In this document: in pieces, positions 10,501-22,029 of the stretch
Layout: each line of letters starts with the position of its first letter
How positions within the stretch are numbered: the stretch's first letter is position 1
Assembly: GCA_944472155.2 (NCBI GenBank)
Contig: OX235275.1
Coordinates: 53,089,228-53,153,227 of the forward strand
Origin: Trichobilharzia szidati
Taxonomy: Eukaryota > Platyhelminthes > Trematoda > Strigeidida > Schistosomatidae
Reading direction: 5' to 3'
DNA: 64,000 nucleotides
Translations under genes and position numbers: made by a program
Notes under the pieces: model-generated
Databases searched by the model: none
Told to the model about the DNA's origin: nothing
What the model saw: only the letters and a program-made list of their open reading frames with translations

Positions 10501-11000
10501 TATAGTTTTTACACATGTCTACTTCTCACTCAGTGCCCAATTATATTTTGGAACTGTTTGGTCAAATCTTGATCACAGTTCATATGAAACCCTCATGCAG
10601 GTTACAGAGTAGTTACTGGAATAATGGAATGAGACAGTGACCCGCAATATTATATCTGCAATAAATATCAACAGGAGGTGGGGATGTTAGACAAAATCAG
10701 TGGTGAAAAGCAGATATCAGGTCCCGTGATTACCTTATGTAAACTCTTACACGGCTGCAAGAGTTTTATTAGACAGAGTTGAGCAATGGAATGTGTTTCA
10801 TCAACAATCTGTTCACGGTCTGAAATAATGATCACAGTATCTCTCAGTTGCCTGAGTTAAATGCTATATTCAGGCCATCGGATAGAGGAAGTGTCAGCTA
10901 AAAGCAACAATGCACTGACTCAATAATCTGTGAACAAATAAAAGATATGATGGGTGCACTTCGATTCCGTAGAGTTAGCTGTTTCCAAACTCTAGTTAAC

Positions 11001-11297
11001 CTAGTGTCTACTAACAACATGATCTTCGTCTAAAGTTGGTAATGCACGTTCCGGGAGATTTGTTAAAACTACTGGTAAAACCAGAAGATCTCCATCTGCA
11101 TCATTAATATATGTGTAAAACTTGGGCACTGTGGTAGTAAGTAATTCCATATTAGTTTGTTTATTAGGTATATCACACAGTGAAACAGTATTATTTACTG
11201 GATGACGTTTCGAACAAAATTTATTGTTCATAATCATATCAATTGTTATCACACGACTTTGACACTTGAGTTTTATAGTTTTCTTTGTTTTCTCCAA
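11001..11297 (-). other. Conserved-looking open frame antisense to the PLE left end
   Basis: The 98-codon minus-strand frame (MEKTKKTIKLKCQSRVITID to HVVSRH) has even amino-acid usage. Its first 40 codons lie in the inverted repeat. The distal part (KFYTYINDADGDLLVLPVV) recurs, at DNA level, at the very end of the window. It may be captured sequence or a part of the element reading outwards. I cannot assign a function. Confidence 0.3.
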
Positions 11298-11309
11298 TTT
11301 GTCCCCCTA

Positions 11310-13470
11310 CGAGAAATTGGAGAAATCCACAGAATCGTTAAAAAGTTGCAACATATCAGATCTGAAATTGAGCAATTAAAACAAAAGATAAAAGGAATAG
11401 TTACCAGTACAGATTATGATCTTATAACACAGTCCTCCAGCATTGCAAAATCAGCAACTTTCAAAAAGTCAAAAAATAGTCAAATCAAAAAGTTCAACAA
11501 ATTATTAGAAGAGAAATCTACATCTCAGAATGATGAAGTCAACAACCAAAAGTCAACGGCGATCGATAAATCAAAGTGGGTTATCAATCTCTCAACACAT
11601 ACATTAAGTCCTACGGAAATAAGTGTATTAGAAAAGGGACTAAATTTCAATGTATCTGTAGACAAGCTGAAACCTGAGGATGTCATCCCTTAAAATAGAA
11701 ATAGCACTAAGGGGGATAGACAAAACTATGGCTGATGAAGTACGGGCACAATGTGCACTAACATTAAAACGACAAAAATGTGGAAAGCCTAACCTGACAA
11801 AAAAAGAGATAGAAGCCCTGAAAAACCCTAAGAATAACAAGGATACAGTTATCACAAAGTCAGACAAAGGAAATGCAACAGTAGTATTAGACAAGCCAGA
11901 CTATTTGGACAAGGTAAATACTCACATACAAACAGGAGCATATGAGGAAATTAATAAACCAATAGATACAGTTATGAATAAAGTTAAGAAATCCACAGCG
12001 GATCTTATACGCCTAATGAAGCCGTTTCTAGGTGAGTCTAAGTGGTCTAATTTAATGCCCAAAACTAATAACCCCAGTAGGATGTATGGTGTTATTAAAG
12101 TTCATAAATCAGGATACCCTATTAAGCCTATAGTTGATTTTAGAAATTCACCTACTTATGAATTATCCAAATATTTAGCCATGGTATTAAATCCCCTAAA
12201 ATTCCACTCGAAATCTAGACTAACTAATTCTTATGAACTAAAACATAGATTAGATAATTTAAAATTAGATAATGAAGAGAAAATGGTTAGTTTTGACATT
12301 GTGAGTTTATACACACGTATACCAATAAATATGGCTATGGAGGCAGTCAGAAACGAACTCATTTCTGACCAAGAACTCGAACTTAGGACAAAAGTGCCAC
12401 TTGAGGACATAATGCTGGGAGTACAGCTATGTCTGACTTCCACAGTATTTAAATTCCAAGGGAAAATATATAAACAAACTGAGGGAGTCACCGTGGGATC
12501 AAAAATATCCCCAATTGTAGTAGATATATTCATGGATAAGTGGGAAAACATAGCGATTGACACGTTCACCCCCCCACGCCAAAAATATGGTGGACGTATG
12601 TAGATGACACATTCACTGTACTTAGAACACAACATATAGATAGGTTTTTCGAACACATCAACTCGAAGCTTGAAGCAATTCAATTCACTTATGAATTGGA
12701 AAATCAGGAAGGGGAGCTCCCAATGTTAAATTGCAACGTAAAGAGGAAAGAAGATGGGAAGTTGAACACTAGTGTTTACAGGAAACCCACACACTCAAAC
12801 AGATATTTAGACTTCCGATCGTCCCATTCTATGTCAGTAAAAATAGGATTGGTGAAATGTTTAAATGACAGAGCACAAAAACTAAGTAGTACCAAGGAAA
12901 ATCTAAAACAGGAACTGATACACATAAAAGAAGCTTTGAAACTTAATAATTACCCGGATAAATTAGTCAAGAAATATGTAAGGAAATGTAAAAATGAAAT
13001 AAATAATGATAGTAGCGATAGTGATAATAACAATAATAATGATAATAGTGATAATAATAATAATATTGATGACGACACCAACAATAATGAATCTAAATCA
13101 TCAGTAGTAATTCCATACAAGGAAGGAACCTCGGAAACCTTATGCAGAATTCTTAACAAGGCAGGAATAAAAGTGGCCAGCATTCAAACCCACAAACTCA
13201 ATTAGAAACAAGCTTTGTCGGTTAAATAGTGGATCCTGTGGAGCCCTTAAAAGAAAACAATTTAGTTTACCTAATACCCTGCTGGAGTGATTGTTAGGTC
13301 AAATACATAGGTCAAACTAGTAGAACAGGAGCAGTCAAACTAGCCGAGCACAAGAACCTAGAGAAACCTAGATTAGTTGACCCGAATAAGATAAGAAATG
13401 TAGAGAACAGTTCAGCTATGCTACTCACTACATGCAGTTGCGCACAACCATACAATAGGATGGGATAGGA
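11310..13470 (+). pseudogene. PLE RT + GIY-YIG polyprotein, frameshifted
   Basis: Domains in order: N-terminal helical region (11310-11690); RT fingers with SDKGNATVVLDKPDY (about 11865); MYGVIKVHK (12080); catalytic VSFDIVSLYTRIP (12290); GVTVGSKISPIVVDIFM (12485); YVDD box in another frame (about 12597); thumb with VYRKPTHSNRYLDF (12780); an Asn/Asp/Ser-rich insert (13000-13090); and a degraded GIY-YIG region (YIGQTSRTGA, AEHKN; about 13300-13350). Frame breaks: a one-base change near 11690 and one in a C7 run near 12570. PLE reverse transcriptases prime at DNA ends or nicks; here the protein cannot be made intact. Confidence 0.85.
13000..13095 (+). repeat. Trinucleotide expansion inside PLE linker
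   Basis: Imperfect (AAT/GAT)n run encoding an Asn/Asp/Ser tract between the RT thumb and the GIY-YIG domain. The frame stays open through it. Confidence 0.8.
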
Positions 13471-13740
13471 TGACAGTTTTAAAATCCAATGTCACAGGGT
13501 ATACGGAGAGATTGATAACAGAAGCTTTGTTTATCGAATCAACTGCAAATACATGTAATAGGAATGATTCATCACCTGTCCCCGATATCTGGAAAATTCT
13601 ACTCCCCCTACGACAAATTGGAGAAAACAAAGAAAGCTATAAAACTCAAGTGTCAAAGTCGTGTGATAACAATTGATATGATTATGAACAATAAATTTTG
13701 TTCGAAACGTCATCCAGTAAATAATACTGTTCCATCTGCA

Positions 13741-14390
13741 TCCAACTACAGGTTCCTTCTCACGTGACGTCTCTTGGCCAGATCCACGTGAATGGTTGTA
13801 ATCTGTCTACATTCAACCCGTCAGCGGAATATCCAGCACTACTGTCTTTTCCATCGAATGCTGGATACTCATTAACGCAGTAAAGACTTCAAAGTTCCTC
13901 CAGAAGCTCTAAATATCGCCCTTTTCGAAAGCTGAAGGTGGCAACACCCAGTGTAACAGCAGAACACAGTCGCATTCGGTAACGAAATTCTTTATTTGGT
14001 GGAATGATGGTCACTTACGGTAAAATGCGGAAAACTGACATTGAATTCTTCAGTTTGTGCATATGTTCTCCACAATGTTCTTCTTTTGCCTTCCTTTCAT
14101 GTTTTCTCTATATTGTTTCACAGAGATCTTTCATTTCTACTCTCCACCATTTAATCCGTCTCTCCACTATTCAGTATTCTCGCTGAAGCAGTTGATTACA
14201 CACGCAATCTACTACTTTCGAAGTCGTATCAGTAGCACATTCAGCATATAAATGCTACCTTAACTAAGATAATCGTTCTGTGATTTTTCATCTTTTTCCA
14301 TGAAGTTAGCTGATTAACTAATTATCCGAGTCATTCGGAACTACTCCGAATTTGCTGGATATAATTTTATTTTATTGGTTGGAGGGTTTC
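13741..14390. other. Unassigned spacer
   Basis: No gene, LINE or PLE block recognised. A short frame near 14004-14251 has no support. Confidence 0.35.
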
Positions 14391-14394
14391 ATTA

Positions 14395-14635
14395 TCAGCC
14401 AGCCTGTAGATCAAGTCCCACTGGCTTAATGGTCTACGAGCTGACTCACCCTGTAACCAGAATATCCTGAATACGAACCCTGTCAGTGGGTTGTGGGTGC
14501 GTACTTCTGAAAAGTCCCAAACTATGTTGATGAAACAGCTGTCCAGTACTCCCTGGTTGGTTTTCCAATGGTTCTCTAACTGATGTAAGCTCATGATGAA
14601 ACCCTCCAACCAATCAAACACAATCCCTACAAAAC
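14395..14635 (+). repeat. F2 hammerhead SINE
   Basis: Head at 14420-14490 (caccctgtaaccag anticodon arm; box B decayed to tacgaaccc), hammerhead-like block 14503-14555 (CTGAAAA, GATGAAACAGCTGTCCAGTAC), tail to ccaaccaatcaaac. G8 of the core is A, so it is probably inactive. Confidence 0.65.
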
Positions 14636-14639
14636 CAAT

Positions 14640-15040
14640 ACTTGAAAATTTTATTTTAGATAATTATTACCACACCCCTGAAACACTTCCGGGACTAAAT
14701 CATCAGGTCATGTTGGTTTGATGTGTTTAGGATTTAATATGGCCTTCTCGACTTTGATCCATCCTTGTTTGGCTTGATATTGAACAGAGGACAACTGCAG
14801 AGCAGATGCAGGACAGTTGAATTTATTGAAGGAACTTTGGTTTCATTCTGACTATAAATGCAGCTTGATGAAGAAACTCATTGTGGACTGTTTTCAGGGT
14901 ATTCGACCCCATTTCTTTTACATTCGTTTGTATTCTAAGCGGAACGAAGGCCTCCAACCTTTTAGCATTGATGTTTCATTAGAGATGCTGTTGTATTCAT
15001 GGGACGGAAGTCCGGATTTACCAGGTATCCGTTAAGCAAA
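14640..15040. other. Unassigned spacer
   Basis: Moderate complexity, no recognised repeat or coding block. Confidence 0.3.
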
Positions 15041-15044
15041 GTTT

Positions 15045-15130
15045 AGTGATGTTTTGGTAGGGAATAGAATCCGGACTACTGGCAGCGTAATCAGAAATCA
15101 TTCTACCACACTACCACTAGAGAACAGTAG
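15045..15130 (-). repeat. tRNA-Gly-like SINE head
   Basis: On the minus strand, GTGGTAGAATGATTTCTG and a decayed box B resemble the head of the tRNA-Gly-derived SINE seen at 40990-41215. It is head-to-head with 15205-15470. Confidence 0.5.
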
Positions 15131-15204
15131 TAAGATGCTAGGCTGGAGTATCATCTCGTCGAACGGAATAAGATTCAAATGTAACGAAACGCTACCAGAT
15201 GAAT

Positions 15205-15470
15205 AGTCGTGCGTCAATGGCACAGCGGTTAGGACGCTCGCCGACCATGCACATGGTTCGGCGTTCGATCTCCGGCCAGTGGACGCACTCCTTTATCTCG
15301 CTAAGCCAGTAATTAAGCTGGTAAAGAGGAAATGTTGAGCATGAGGTGAGCAACCCCATCCTGCAAAAGTAATAAGAACCCTGCTACAGAAACTTCAAGC
15401 CTCTAGCTTGAATCCCCATGTTCCACTGGGAATATGAAGAAATGAAAAAAACAGATGGATAATAAATGGC
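15205..15470 (+). repeat. tRNA-headed SINE with RTE-like tail
   Basis: Head: ggcacagcggttaggacgctc (box A) and GGCGTTCGATCTCC (box B), then cgctaagccagta, and a 3' part ending in catgttccactgggaatatgaag. That 3' end matches the end of the local RTE elements (ctatgttccactaggaa). Confidence 0.65.
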
Positions 15471-15829
15471 TTTCGCGCATAAGTTCGGTGTTATATTAAA
15501 GTCCTAGGCGGAACACTATTGCTGGCTGAGATGAAACCACATTCAGCTGAGGCATTTTTCAAGCAGTGGGATGAAAGGCACGCCAAGAATTCTACCGCTA
15601 ACACCTACCAAACTAATTAGAATTTATCAGCACTCACACTATTGAATCTCTCTTTTCATTCATTATAAATCTTTTAACGAAGAAAATCAATACACACATT
15701 TAAAAGGTAGAAATGGTTAGAATAAATTAATTTTACAAGGATAACACGTAATTAAAAATGAAGTGGTCAAAATAAATAAAAATAAAATAATTTAGACAAT
15801 TATAATTTCTATAGTTTTTAAAGGTTTAT

Positions 15830-16245
15830 GAGGAGGGGGGCGACGTAGTCCTGTTTATGCATTCCTGTAACGATGGCCACGGTAAGGAAAGTGGCTGTAC
15901 AAATTTCTTCTGAACACATAGGCTTGGCTTCTTCTTCAGGTGGATTCCGATTGCTTCAGCTGTAGGTATGTAGAAGACGAACTCGTAGAGCAAAATTAAG
16001 ATTAGTAGGAATGCGATAAATAATTTTAAATGCAGTATTAACATCAACCTTATGCTCAGTATCAACAAGGTGTGCTAAAATATAGAACTACGAATAGGTC
16101 TTGTTTTTCCCTTACTTAACCATGTTAGATGATGTTCGGAAATACGACGATGAACCTGCCTAATTTTGTACGCCCAATGTAGCTGGCTCCGCAGCTGCAG
16201 TCAAACTGTGTATCTACCGGTTTGACTGCTACCCATTGACATTCT
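15830..16245 (-). pseudogene. PLE GIY-YIG C-terminal fragment
   Basis: The minus strand reads a CSCGASYIGRTKLGR start, an R-ISEHH block, HLVDTEHKVDVNTAFKIIYR, and the family end TAEAIGIH…KPSLCVQKK…PLSLPWP. At least two frameshifts. It lies at the left edge of duplication copy 2. Confidence 0.75.
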
Positions 16246-16446
16246 GACACTGTTTAATTATTGTTAACAAACATATCAGTGCCACTTGATTGGTAAACTG
16301 TTGTGTATTGTAATAAAAATGCTATGGGTATATATTAGAGTAGAGCCAGAGATGAGGATCTAATTGAAAAGGAAATATTTCTTCGCTGCTCAATCTTTCT
16401 GTTTTCCAAATGTCTAAATGGGGATTTTTTTCTATAAATCTTTTAG

Positions 16447-16791
16447 TCAGGTCAACTTGAATGTGTCCAGCATCCAGATTATTCATTACTACTATTAATT
16501 CAATCAATTTCAACGAACGCCTTGTATATAAACCAATCAGCTCATCATCATCATCATCTTTATGATAACCAGCTGTGTAGAATCTGTTCAAAACTACACA
16601 AAAGCTCACAAAGGGAATTATCATTGAATCTATCAAAATGGTATGCGGATTATTGTATATTATGTAGTTTTATGGACAATATGACAGAGATAAGCAATTT
16701 TACCTATTGGTGGGCAATTGAACAGAATCCGCCTCCGCCTCCTCTAGCAAGGTGGAAGAATCATTCACTGTGTAAAATTTGTATAGAGTTG
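16447..16791 (+). CDS. Predicted exon A, cysteine-rich gene, copy 2
   Basis: 345 nt, 115 codons, phase 0 to 0, between acceptor cttttag and donor TTG|gtaagt. The CxxC pairs match copy 1 (LCRICSKL, YCILCSF, LCKICIEL). Two extra codons come from a CAT repeat giving a short His run. The protein is unidentified, and the first exon is not seen. See the copy 1 entry for why the plus strand is preferred. Confidence 0.5.
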
Positions 16792-16847
16792 GTAAGTAGT
16801 GATTTACTGATATATAAACATTGATGTTATCCTGTACTCTTGTATAG

Positions 16848-16971
16848 ACGCCTCTCAATATTTCACTAGTGTTTATGCGAAATGAACTGACGTCGAGTCA
16901 GTTAGGAGGATCATCAAGAGCTAAGGGGACACATGACGGCTGTCCCGTCTTAGCCAGCGATTACTCGGAAT
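16848..16971 (+). CDS. Possible exon A', cysteine-rich gene, copy 2
   Basis: Follows a 56-nt candidate intron (gtaagt to tatag). The frame TPLNISLVFMRNELTSSQ continues to a TAG at 16969-16971 where copy 1 has CAG. Either the gene ends differently in the two copies or a splice donor lies upstream. Confidence 0.32.
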
Positions 16972-17211
16972 AGATATCTACCATTTACCGCACTCCCAAC
17001 ATCTACATTTATCATGTATTCCAGAACTGATGACGATACCACCCAGTTTCTCAGGTTAAGGTGGGCACAGCGGAACTCGAGTCTATCACTTCTTCTCTGA
17101 AGGCTGAGTGTTTAAGCTGACGTGTGTATTGTAGACTGCTCAGCTCCTGTTAACTGATGATATGGTATAGTCATGAGTAGTTTTTAAAATATTCTCAATT
17201 ATATTATGGTT

Positions 17212-18132
17212 TCATATATTTGTTCCCCTTAATGAATTTGAGCAAAGCAATAACTACAGTTTTAGCAGAATAAAATGGTACCATATTTTATTACGTCGCC
17301 TTCTCTTCAGCTGCTTACAGGGTAAAGACATTATTAAATGTATCTACAAAAACAATTTAACATGCTTGCACAGCCAGTTCATTTTAAACAAAAATCAATC
17401 GATCAATATACAGATACACTAATAATATATGCATATATATGCAGTATTGAACACAATTCCGAGCAATAATAATCATACAAAATGAAAACTTTTCAGTATC
17501 TCGCATTAGGATGAAAAATATCCAGTTACCAGGGCAAAGAAAGACTGATAACTGCTTCTTTCTGAACGCACAAATCAGGTTTCAGGCGCTTGATGGAAAT
17601 GGTTTCAGAAAACTTAAGGAGAATTGAACTCTTTTGCTTATTGATAATTTTGAACGACTTTTCGACGTCCACCTCATGACCCGTGTCGAAGAGATGCCTG
17701 GTGATGGCATTGTTTAAAGCATTTGTTCCTTTTAGACGTAAGCTTTTTGGTACATGTTCAGAAAATTGTAGGTATGCTCTTCTTTCTGTTCTTCCAATGT
17801 AACTGCTCCCGCAGATACATGTAAATTTGTATATACAGTTGGAGTTAACATGAGAAGGATATCTATCGATTTTTGATTGCATCAAAGAGCAAGTTGTTCG
17901 AAAGACGGGAACGAGCTTAGCTGCAGGATAGGCTATGGCTAGTGATGTACTCAGCCTTCTGTTGATCATTGCTGCAATGTTTTCGCCTTTATAATCAAGC
18001 TCAAAGTAGATTGGCGTTTTTCTTACTGTGATTTGTTTTTCATTTGCGACTTCAGATCTTCCATACTTGTTGACGAAATAAAATATGGTACCATTTTATT
18101 CTGCTTAAACTGTAGTTGTTGCTTTGTTCAAA
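17212..18132 (-). mobile_element. Short PLE with 12-bp target duplication
   Basis: tatattatggtt is repeated at 17200-17211 and 18133-18144. The paralog has a single copy near 2205. The ends (17232-17291 and 18073-18133) are inverted copies containing a ggtacc palindrome, the inverted 5' arm typical of PLEs. The 5' part of the body is missing. A closely related element is at 39750-40407. Confidence 0.85.
17526..17969 (-). CDS. PLE GIY-YIG endonuclease fragment, open
   Basis: 147 codons, uninterrupted: linker (RRLSTSLAIAYPAAKLVPVF), CIYKFTC-CGSSYIGRTERRA (GIY-YIG start with the Cys pair), FSEHVPKSL, HLFDTGHEVDVEKSFKI and the C-terminal VQKEAVISLSLPW end. It matches residues about 665-813 of the full PLE protein at 50084-52456. 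The RT is absent, so the fragment is non-autonomous; it is open probably because it is young. Confidence 0.75.
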   Translation of the reverse strand: MINRRLSTSLAIAYPAAKLVPVFRTTCSLMQSKIDRYPSHVNSNCIYKFTCICGSSYIGRTERRAYLQFSEHVPKSLRLKGTNALNNAITRHLFDTGHEVDVEKSFKIINKQKSSILLKFSETISIKRLKPDLCVQKEAVISLSLPW

Positions 18133-18144
18133 TATATTATGGTT

Positions 18145-19680
18145 GATGCTGACTATCACTGAAATCCAGTGAAATCACCCATTTAGGGCTTGTTAAATGG
18201 ATAAACCTGCCTTCACAATGACATGGTCTTTCAACCGAGACTAACTGCTACGCAACGTATTTGACGGCAAACTTCTTTATGTTAACATCACTTAGAGGAG
18301 GCTTGAATAAGTGTTCTCAGTCCTCCTGAATTTTCAATATACTCGCCTCATAACTTGAAGGTCTTGGGTGGCATCCCCGGTGGGATCATTGGTGCGTTCG
18401 TTGATAGTTCAGGAGAAAGGCATCTTGCCTGAATCACTAGGCTACCTGGATTTCCATCCGAGAAAATGTATCTTATTTTCTTTAATTCCTATTGTCGTAA
18501 TCATTAAATTATGCTCATGGTTTGCTAAACGTACCCATAAAGATTTTTAATTGATTCGCTACAAACTGTTGCTTATCTCTGGGGGACCAAAGAAGAATGC
18601 CATTACAGGATTATTTTATTCTTCAGATCGAACAGAATCGCGTGACATGATGTACTGGAGACGACTTTTTTACTTAAGAATCCTGGGTGAAGAGAAAAAA
18701 CTATGCAATAAACAACGCTGAAATTTATACATCTTGTGTAAACTTATTGTGCAGAAAGTGTACATCGATCGTACAACTAAGTATCAACTCTCGTAGAAAT
18801 TGAAGGAATACCTAACTCCTTACCGTACAAGGATTCGTAAATGAATTTGACAGTCCCCGATAAGGCGACCATGTTTCGTTACTTATTTTTGATCTCTCAC
18901 TTTATTCTTATAAATTCGAAAGTGTTCTTCAGGCTTCATCGAGCCACTTTATACTAAACTGTGGTCTAAGTATGATTGCCACCAATTTCGCTACTTAACG
19001 ATAATCTGTGGAATGGATGATTTTATTGAGAAAATATCATTTCCTCTCTAGACAGTGTCCTAGGCGTTAACTTCAGTGTGCAGTGAGCTTTGGCAACTCT
19101 TCATAGAGGAAATATCCTTGTTTCTTGGCAACTCTGACTTGGATTGGTTGTAACTCGAGACTTTAGGATTATGCTTAATTGTATTGGTATTTATTGTCTC
19201 ATACACGTAAAATGATATCAATAGAACCCTGAGAAAATACACCTAGACAACCAATCATAGTCAACGTCATCAGAAAAGATGGTTATTTCACCAATGAAGA
19301 CCTTCCAAAGCCCACCTGACACTGAATTTAGTGCTGAAGATGCTGTCTAGAAAACAATGAAAGGTTCTAATTACACAGCTGTTTCACCTTCGTTTTCTGC
19401 TGTTCAGCAATGCATACGCAAGACACCACCAGGGGTCGGACCTAGGACCTTCAGGTTACCACACGACCTGCCACGTTGAAATTCAATGACCTCAGAACTC
19501 TAACTGCATGTACTAATGTCTAGTCTTTGATGTTATAACGGAGTGATACTGGGTTGTGAGTTCATTTAACCGTCATAACCCCACATTATAACTAACTGAT
19601 TGCTCGAAATTACCTCCACTCTGAGAAAGATACAAAAGAAAGTCTGTAGAAAGAGACGATGGCAACAACAAACTTTATTA
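18145..19680. other. Duplicated flank of copy 2, no gene recognised
   Basis: Collinear with 2211-2830 and 4281-5480. Nothing coding could be supported. Confidence 0.4.
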
Positions 19681-19689
19681 TTTTCAAGT

Positions 19690-19925
19690 ATTGATTTTTG
19701 TAGAGATTTCGTTTGATTGGTTGGAGGATTTCATCATGATGAGCTGACATCAGTTAGATAACCTTTGGAAAACCACCAAGGAGTACTGGATAGCCAGCTG
19801 TTTCGTCAGCGTAGTTTGGGACTCTTCATCAGTACGCACCCACCATCAGGGTTCGAACCCAGGACCTTCTGGTTGCAAGGCTAGAGAGCTCGCTGACCAT
19901 TAAGCCATCGGGACCCAATCCAATG
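19690..19925 (-). repeat. F2 hammerhead SINE
   Basis: Paralog of 5505-5730. Minus-strand box B ggttcgaaccc and hammerhead-like ATGAAGA core with GTCCC stem II and GACGAAACAGC. It is head-to-head with 20005-20215. Confidence 0.7.
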
Positions 19926-20004
19926 ACCAGCCCATAAATTTTAACTTCTGCCAATTCGTGACATAGAGCTACCACTTCGCAATGTCATGTCATGGGCTAG
20001 CCAT

Positions 20005-20215
20005 TGGATCGGGCTCTAGTGGCGCAGTGGTCTACTAACTAGCCTTGTAACCAGAAGGTCCTGGGTTCGAACCCTGATGGTGGGTGCGTACTGATGAAGA
20101 GTCCCAAACTAGGCTGACGAACCAGCTGGTTGTCCAGTACTCCCTGGTCGGTTTTCCAATGGTTCTCCATATGATGTCAGCTAATCATGATAAAATCCTC
20201 TAACCAATCAACCTT
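20005..20215 (+). repeat. F2 hammerhead SINE, inverted partner
   Basis: Paralog of 5815-6045. The GAAA of the core is GAAC here. Confidence 0.7.
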
Positions 20216-20533
20216 TATTATGCAAAATGCATACTGTATTATATTTACCAACCCTCAGAACTTTAAGCCATTAATAAAACAAATCTGATTGGTCATCTGG
20301 TATCGAAATCTCTCTCCGAGAATTAAGCAATAAACAATCCAACCGAACTGTCCAATAAGATTATCATGTCAGCACATGCATAAATCACGACTTCACAGCT
20401 AACAAATAAGACTGTCCATCCTAACAGTTGATGAACATCTTGCTGGAAAGTAAATCTTTCCCTTGTAATTCTCTAAATCAATAAGTGTTTTCGTGGTTTG
20501 AATTTATAGCTTTGTTTTTCAATAATTTTTCAG

Positions 20534-20761
20534 AATAATACAGAATACTGTCAGCCGTTGTTATGCTCCAGTTTCATGGCATTTACTTCTATAGAATACT
20601 ATCAACTTTGTTGTTCGAATACTATTCCTCTTGAAAAGAAACAGCTCAACTCTCCTGAACAAACTACCTCTCTGTCACACCTGAATAAATGCACAAACTC
20701 GAGATTGGCCTCATCTTTGAAGTCAATGTCAACAGCACAGTGTATTGATTGTCAATGTGTG
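20534..20761 (+). CDS. Predicted exon B, cysteine-rich gene, copy 2
   Basis: 228 nt, same length and phase as 6367-6594, acceptor tttttcag and donor GTG|gtaaga conserved. Reads YCQPLLCSS, YYQLCCSN, NKCTNSR, QCIDCQCV. All cysteines are kept between copies. Unidentified protein. Confidence 0.5.
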
Positions 20762-20849
20762 GTAAGAAAATTTCTTAAAATGTCTAATTTTCATTGGATA
20801 CTAGTCAGTAACTAGTGTAATGTGTCTAACTAGTCCCTTGTTTGGTGCA

Positions 20850-21030
20850 GACTGAATTCTACCAGTCAGTCAAGTTTGCATTGTGGTCATCATGCCGTTA
20901 GGTGGCTCACCGTCACCGTGCACTTTCCATTGCTGATGTTAGAGGCAATCGGCAGGAAGCCTTGCCTGACCTAGGTTTCGTGATAGTTGGCACTCACCGG
21001 TCAGCAAGGCGTATCTGCAACCTTTGAGGA
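20850..21030 (-). repeat. F3 hammerhead SINE, partial
   Basis: Paralog of 6675-6860. The minus strand contains gccaactatcacgaaacctagg. Confidence 0.6.
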
Positions 21031-21059
21031 AATGACGATGTCCCTTCTGAGATTAGAAA

Positions 21060-21255
21060 CCAAGTAGCTCAGTGGTAACGTCTCTGACTGCAGCGCTCAC
21101 TGGATGGTATGGGTTCGAATCTCAAAAGGGACATGAGTTCCTTCAAGGTGGTTACAGACACACCTTGCTGACTGGTGAGTCCCAACTAGCACGAAGTCTA
21201 GGTGGTGTCTAAGGCTTCCTGCCGATTGCCTCCAACCATATAATATCGGGATGCA
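21060..21255 (+). repeat. F3 hammerhead SINE
   Basis: Paralog of 6885-7080 with the same tRNA-like head and decayed core. Confidence 0.65.
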
Positions 21256-21419
21256 TAATTTTCTGCAAGACATTATAAAGGCTAAGTTCAGTCTGGCTTT
21301 CGTATTTTTATGATACTCATCAGGTGAAGGGTCCAGGGGTTTTCTCTGTCTATAAGTAGTACATACCACACTGAATTCTCGATTCACTATGTATGCATAT
21401 ATATATACCTAGTACTTTT

Positions 21420-21500
21420 CCCCCTAACACCTGGAATGAACTCAAACCACCAACCTTTTAGTTAATAACGGAACGTAATGACCTGTTGAGCCAATCCTGA
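21420..21500 (-). repeat. tRNA-Asn-like SINE head, paralog
   Basis: Copy of 7245-7320 with the anticodon arm changed to ATTAACTAAAAGG. Confidence 0.5.
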
Positions 21501-22029
21501 CAACACTTTTGGTCCCTTGGAGGAGAAAGCACCAACCACTCATGTGGTCTAGGTTCCGTTGCCGGTAGACGCATTTCAGAACCTCTCTTAGCCAGAATTA
21601 AGCTCGGTTAAAAGAGGGAGTTCAGCTAGCAACCCCCAACCTGTACAAAAAGGACCCCACCATTAATGAAACTGCACAGCTTAAAGTCGAAACTATATTT
21701 TTCAATTGTAACGTTAAACAATGGAAAAAACACATTAAATACTCAAAAAAAGTGCTCCATACTGACTTTTACAATCAATAAGAGATGATTCTATAGTTTC
21801 TGTTTTCAACACTAAGTGGCTTAGTTTCTAGCTGTAGGATGTTTCCAATCACCTTTTTATTATGATTGAATGGAAATACTGTCGCTTTTTGGGATAACGG
21901 TGAACAGGAAAAGAAGAGTTCTAAAATACCCTGAGGTGTAAATTGCTTTATTTACTTTCTGTTATATTTAACTCCTTTGAGTTCCCTGTGGAACATAGGA
22001 CTTCTCGACAGAGCTTTGAAATTTCAGCA

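Larger units (their letters stand above)
10985..13740 (+). mobile_element. Near-complete but broken PLE with long terminal inverted repeats
   Basis: Contains a PLE coding region (11310-13470). 11187-11311 is the inverted complement of 13606-13735. Outside the left arm, 10985-11186 holds a minus-strand open frame that is not repeated on the right but recurs in part at 63965-64000. Element boundaries are uncertain by tens of bases, and I could not find a target duplication. Confidence 0.7.

Noticed and set aside
12950..13183. Leu/Ser-rich minus-strand frame.
   Set aside because: It is the antisense reading of the trinucleotide run in the PLE linker.
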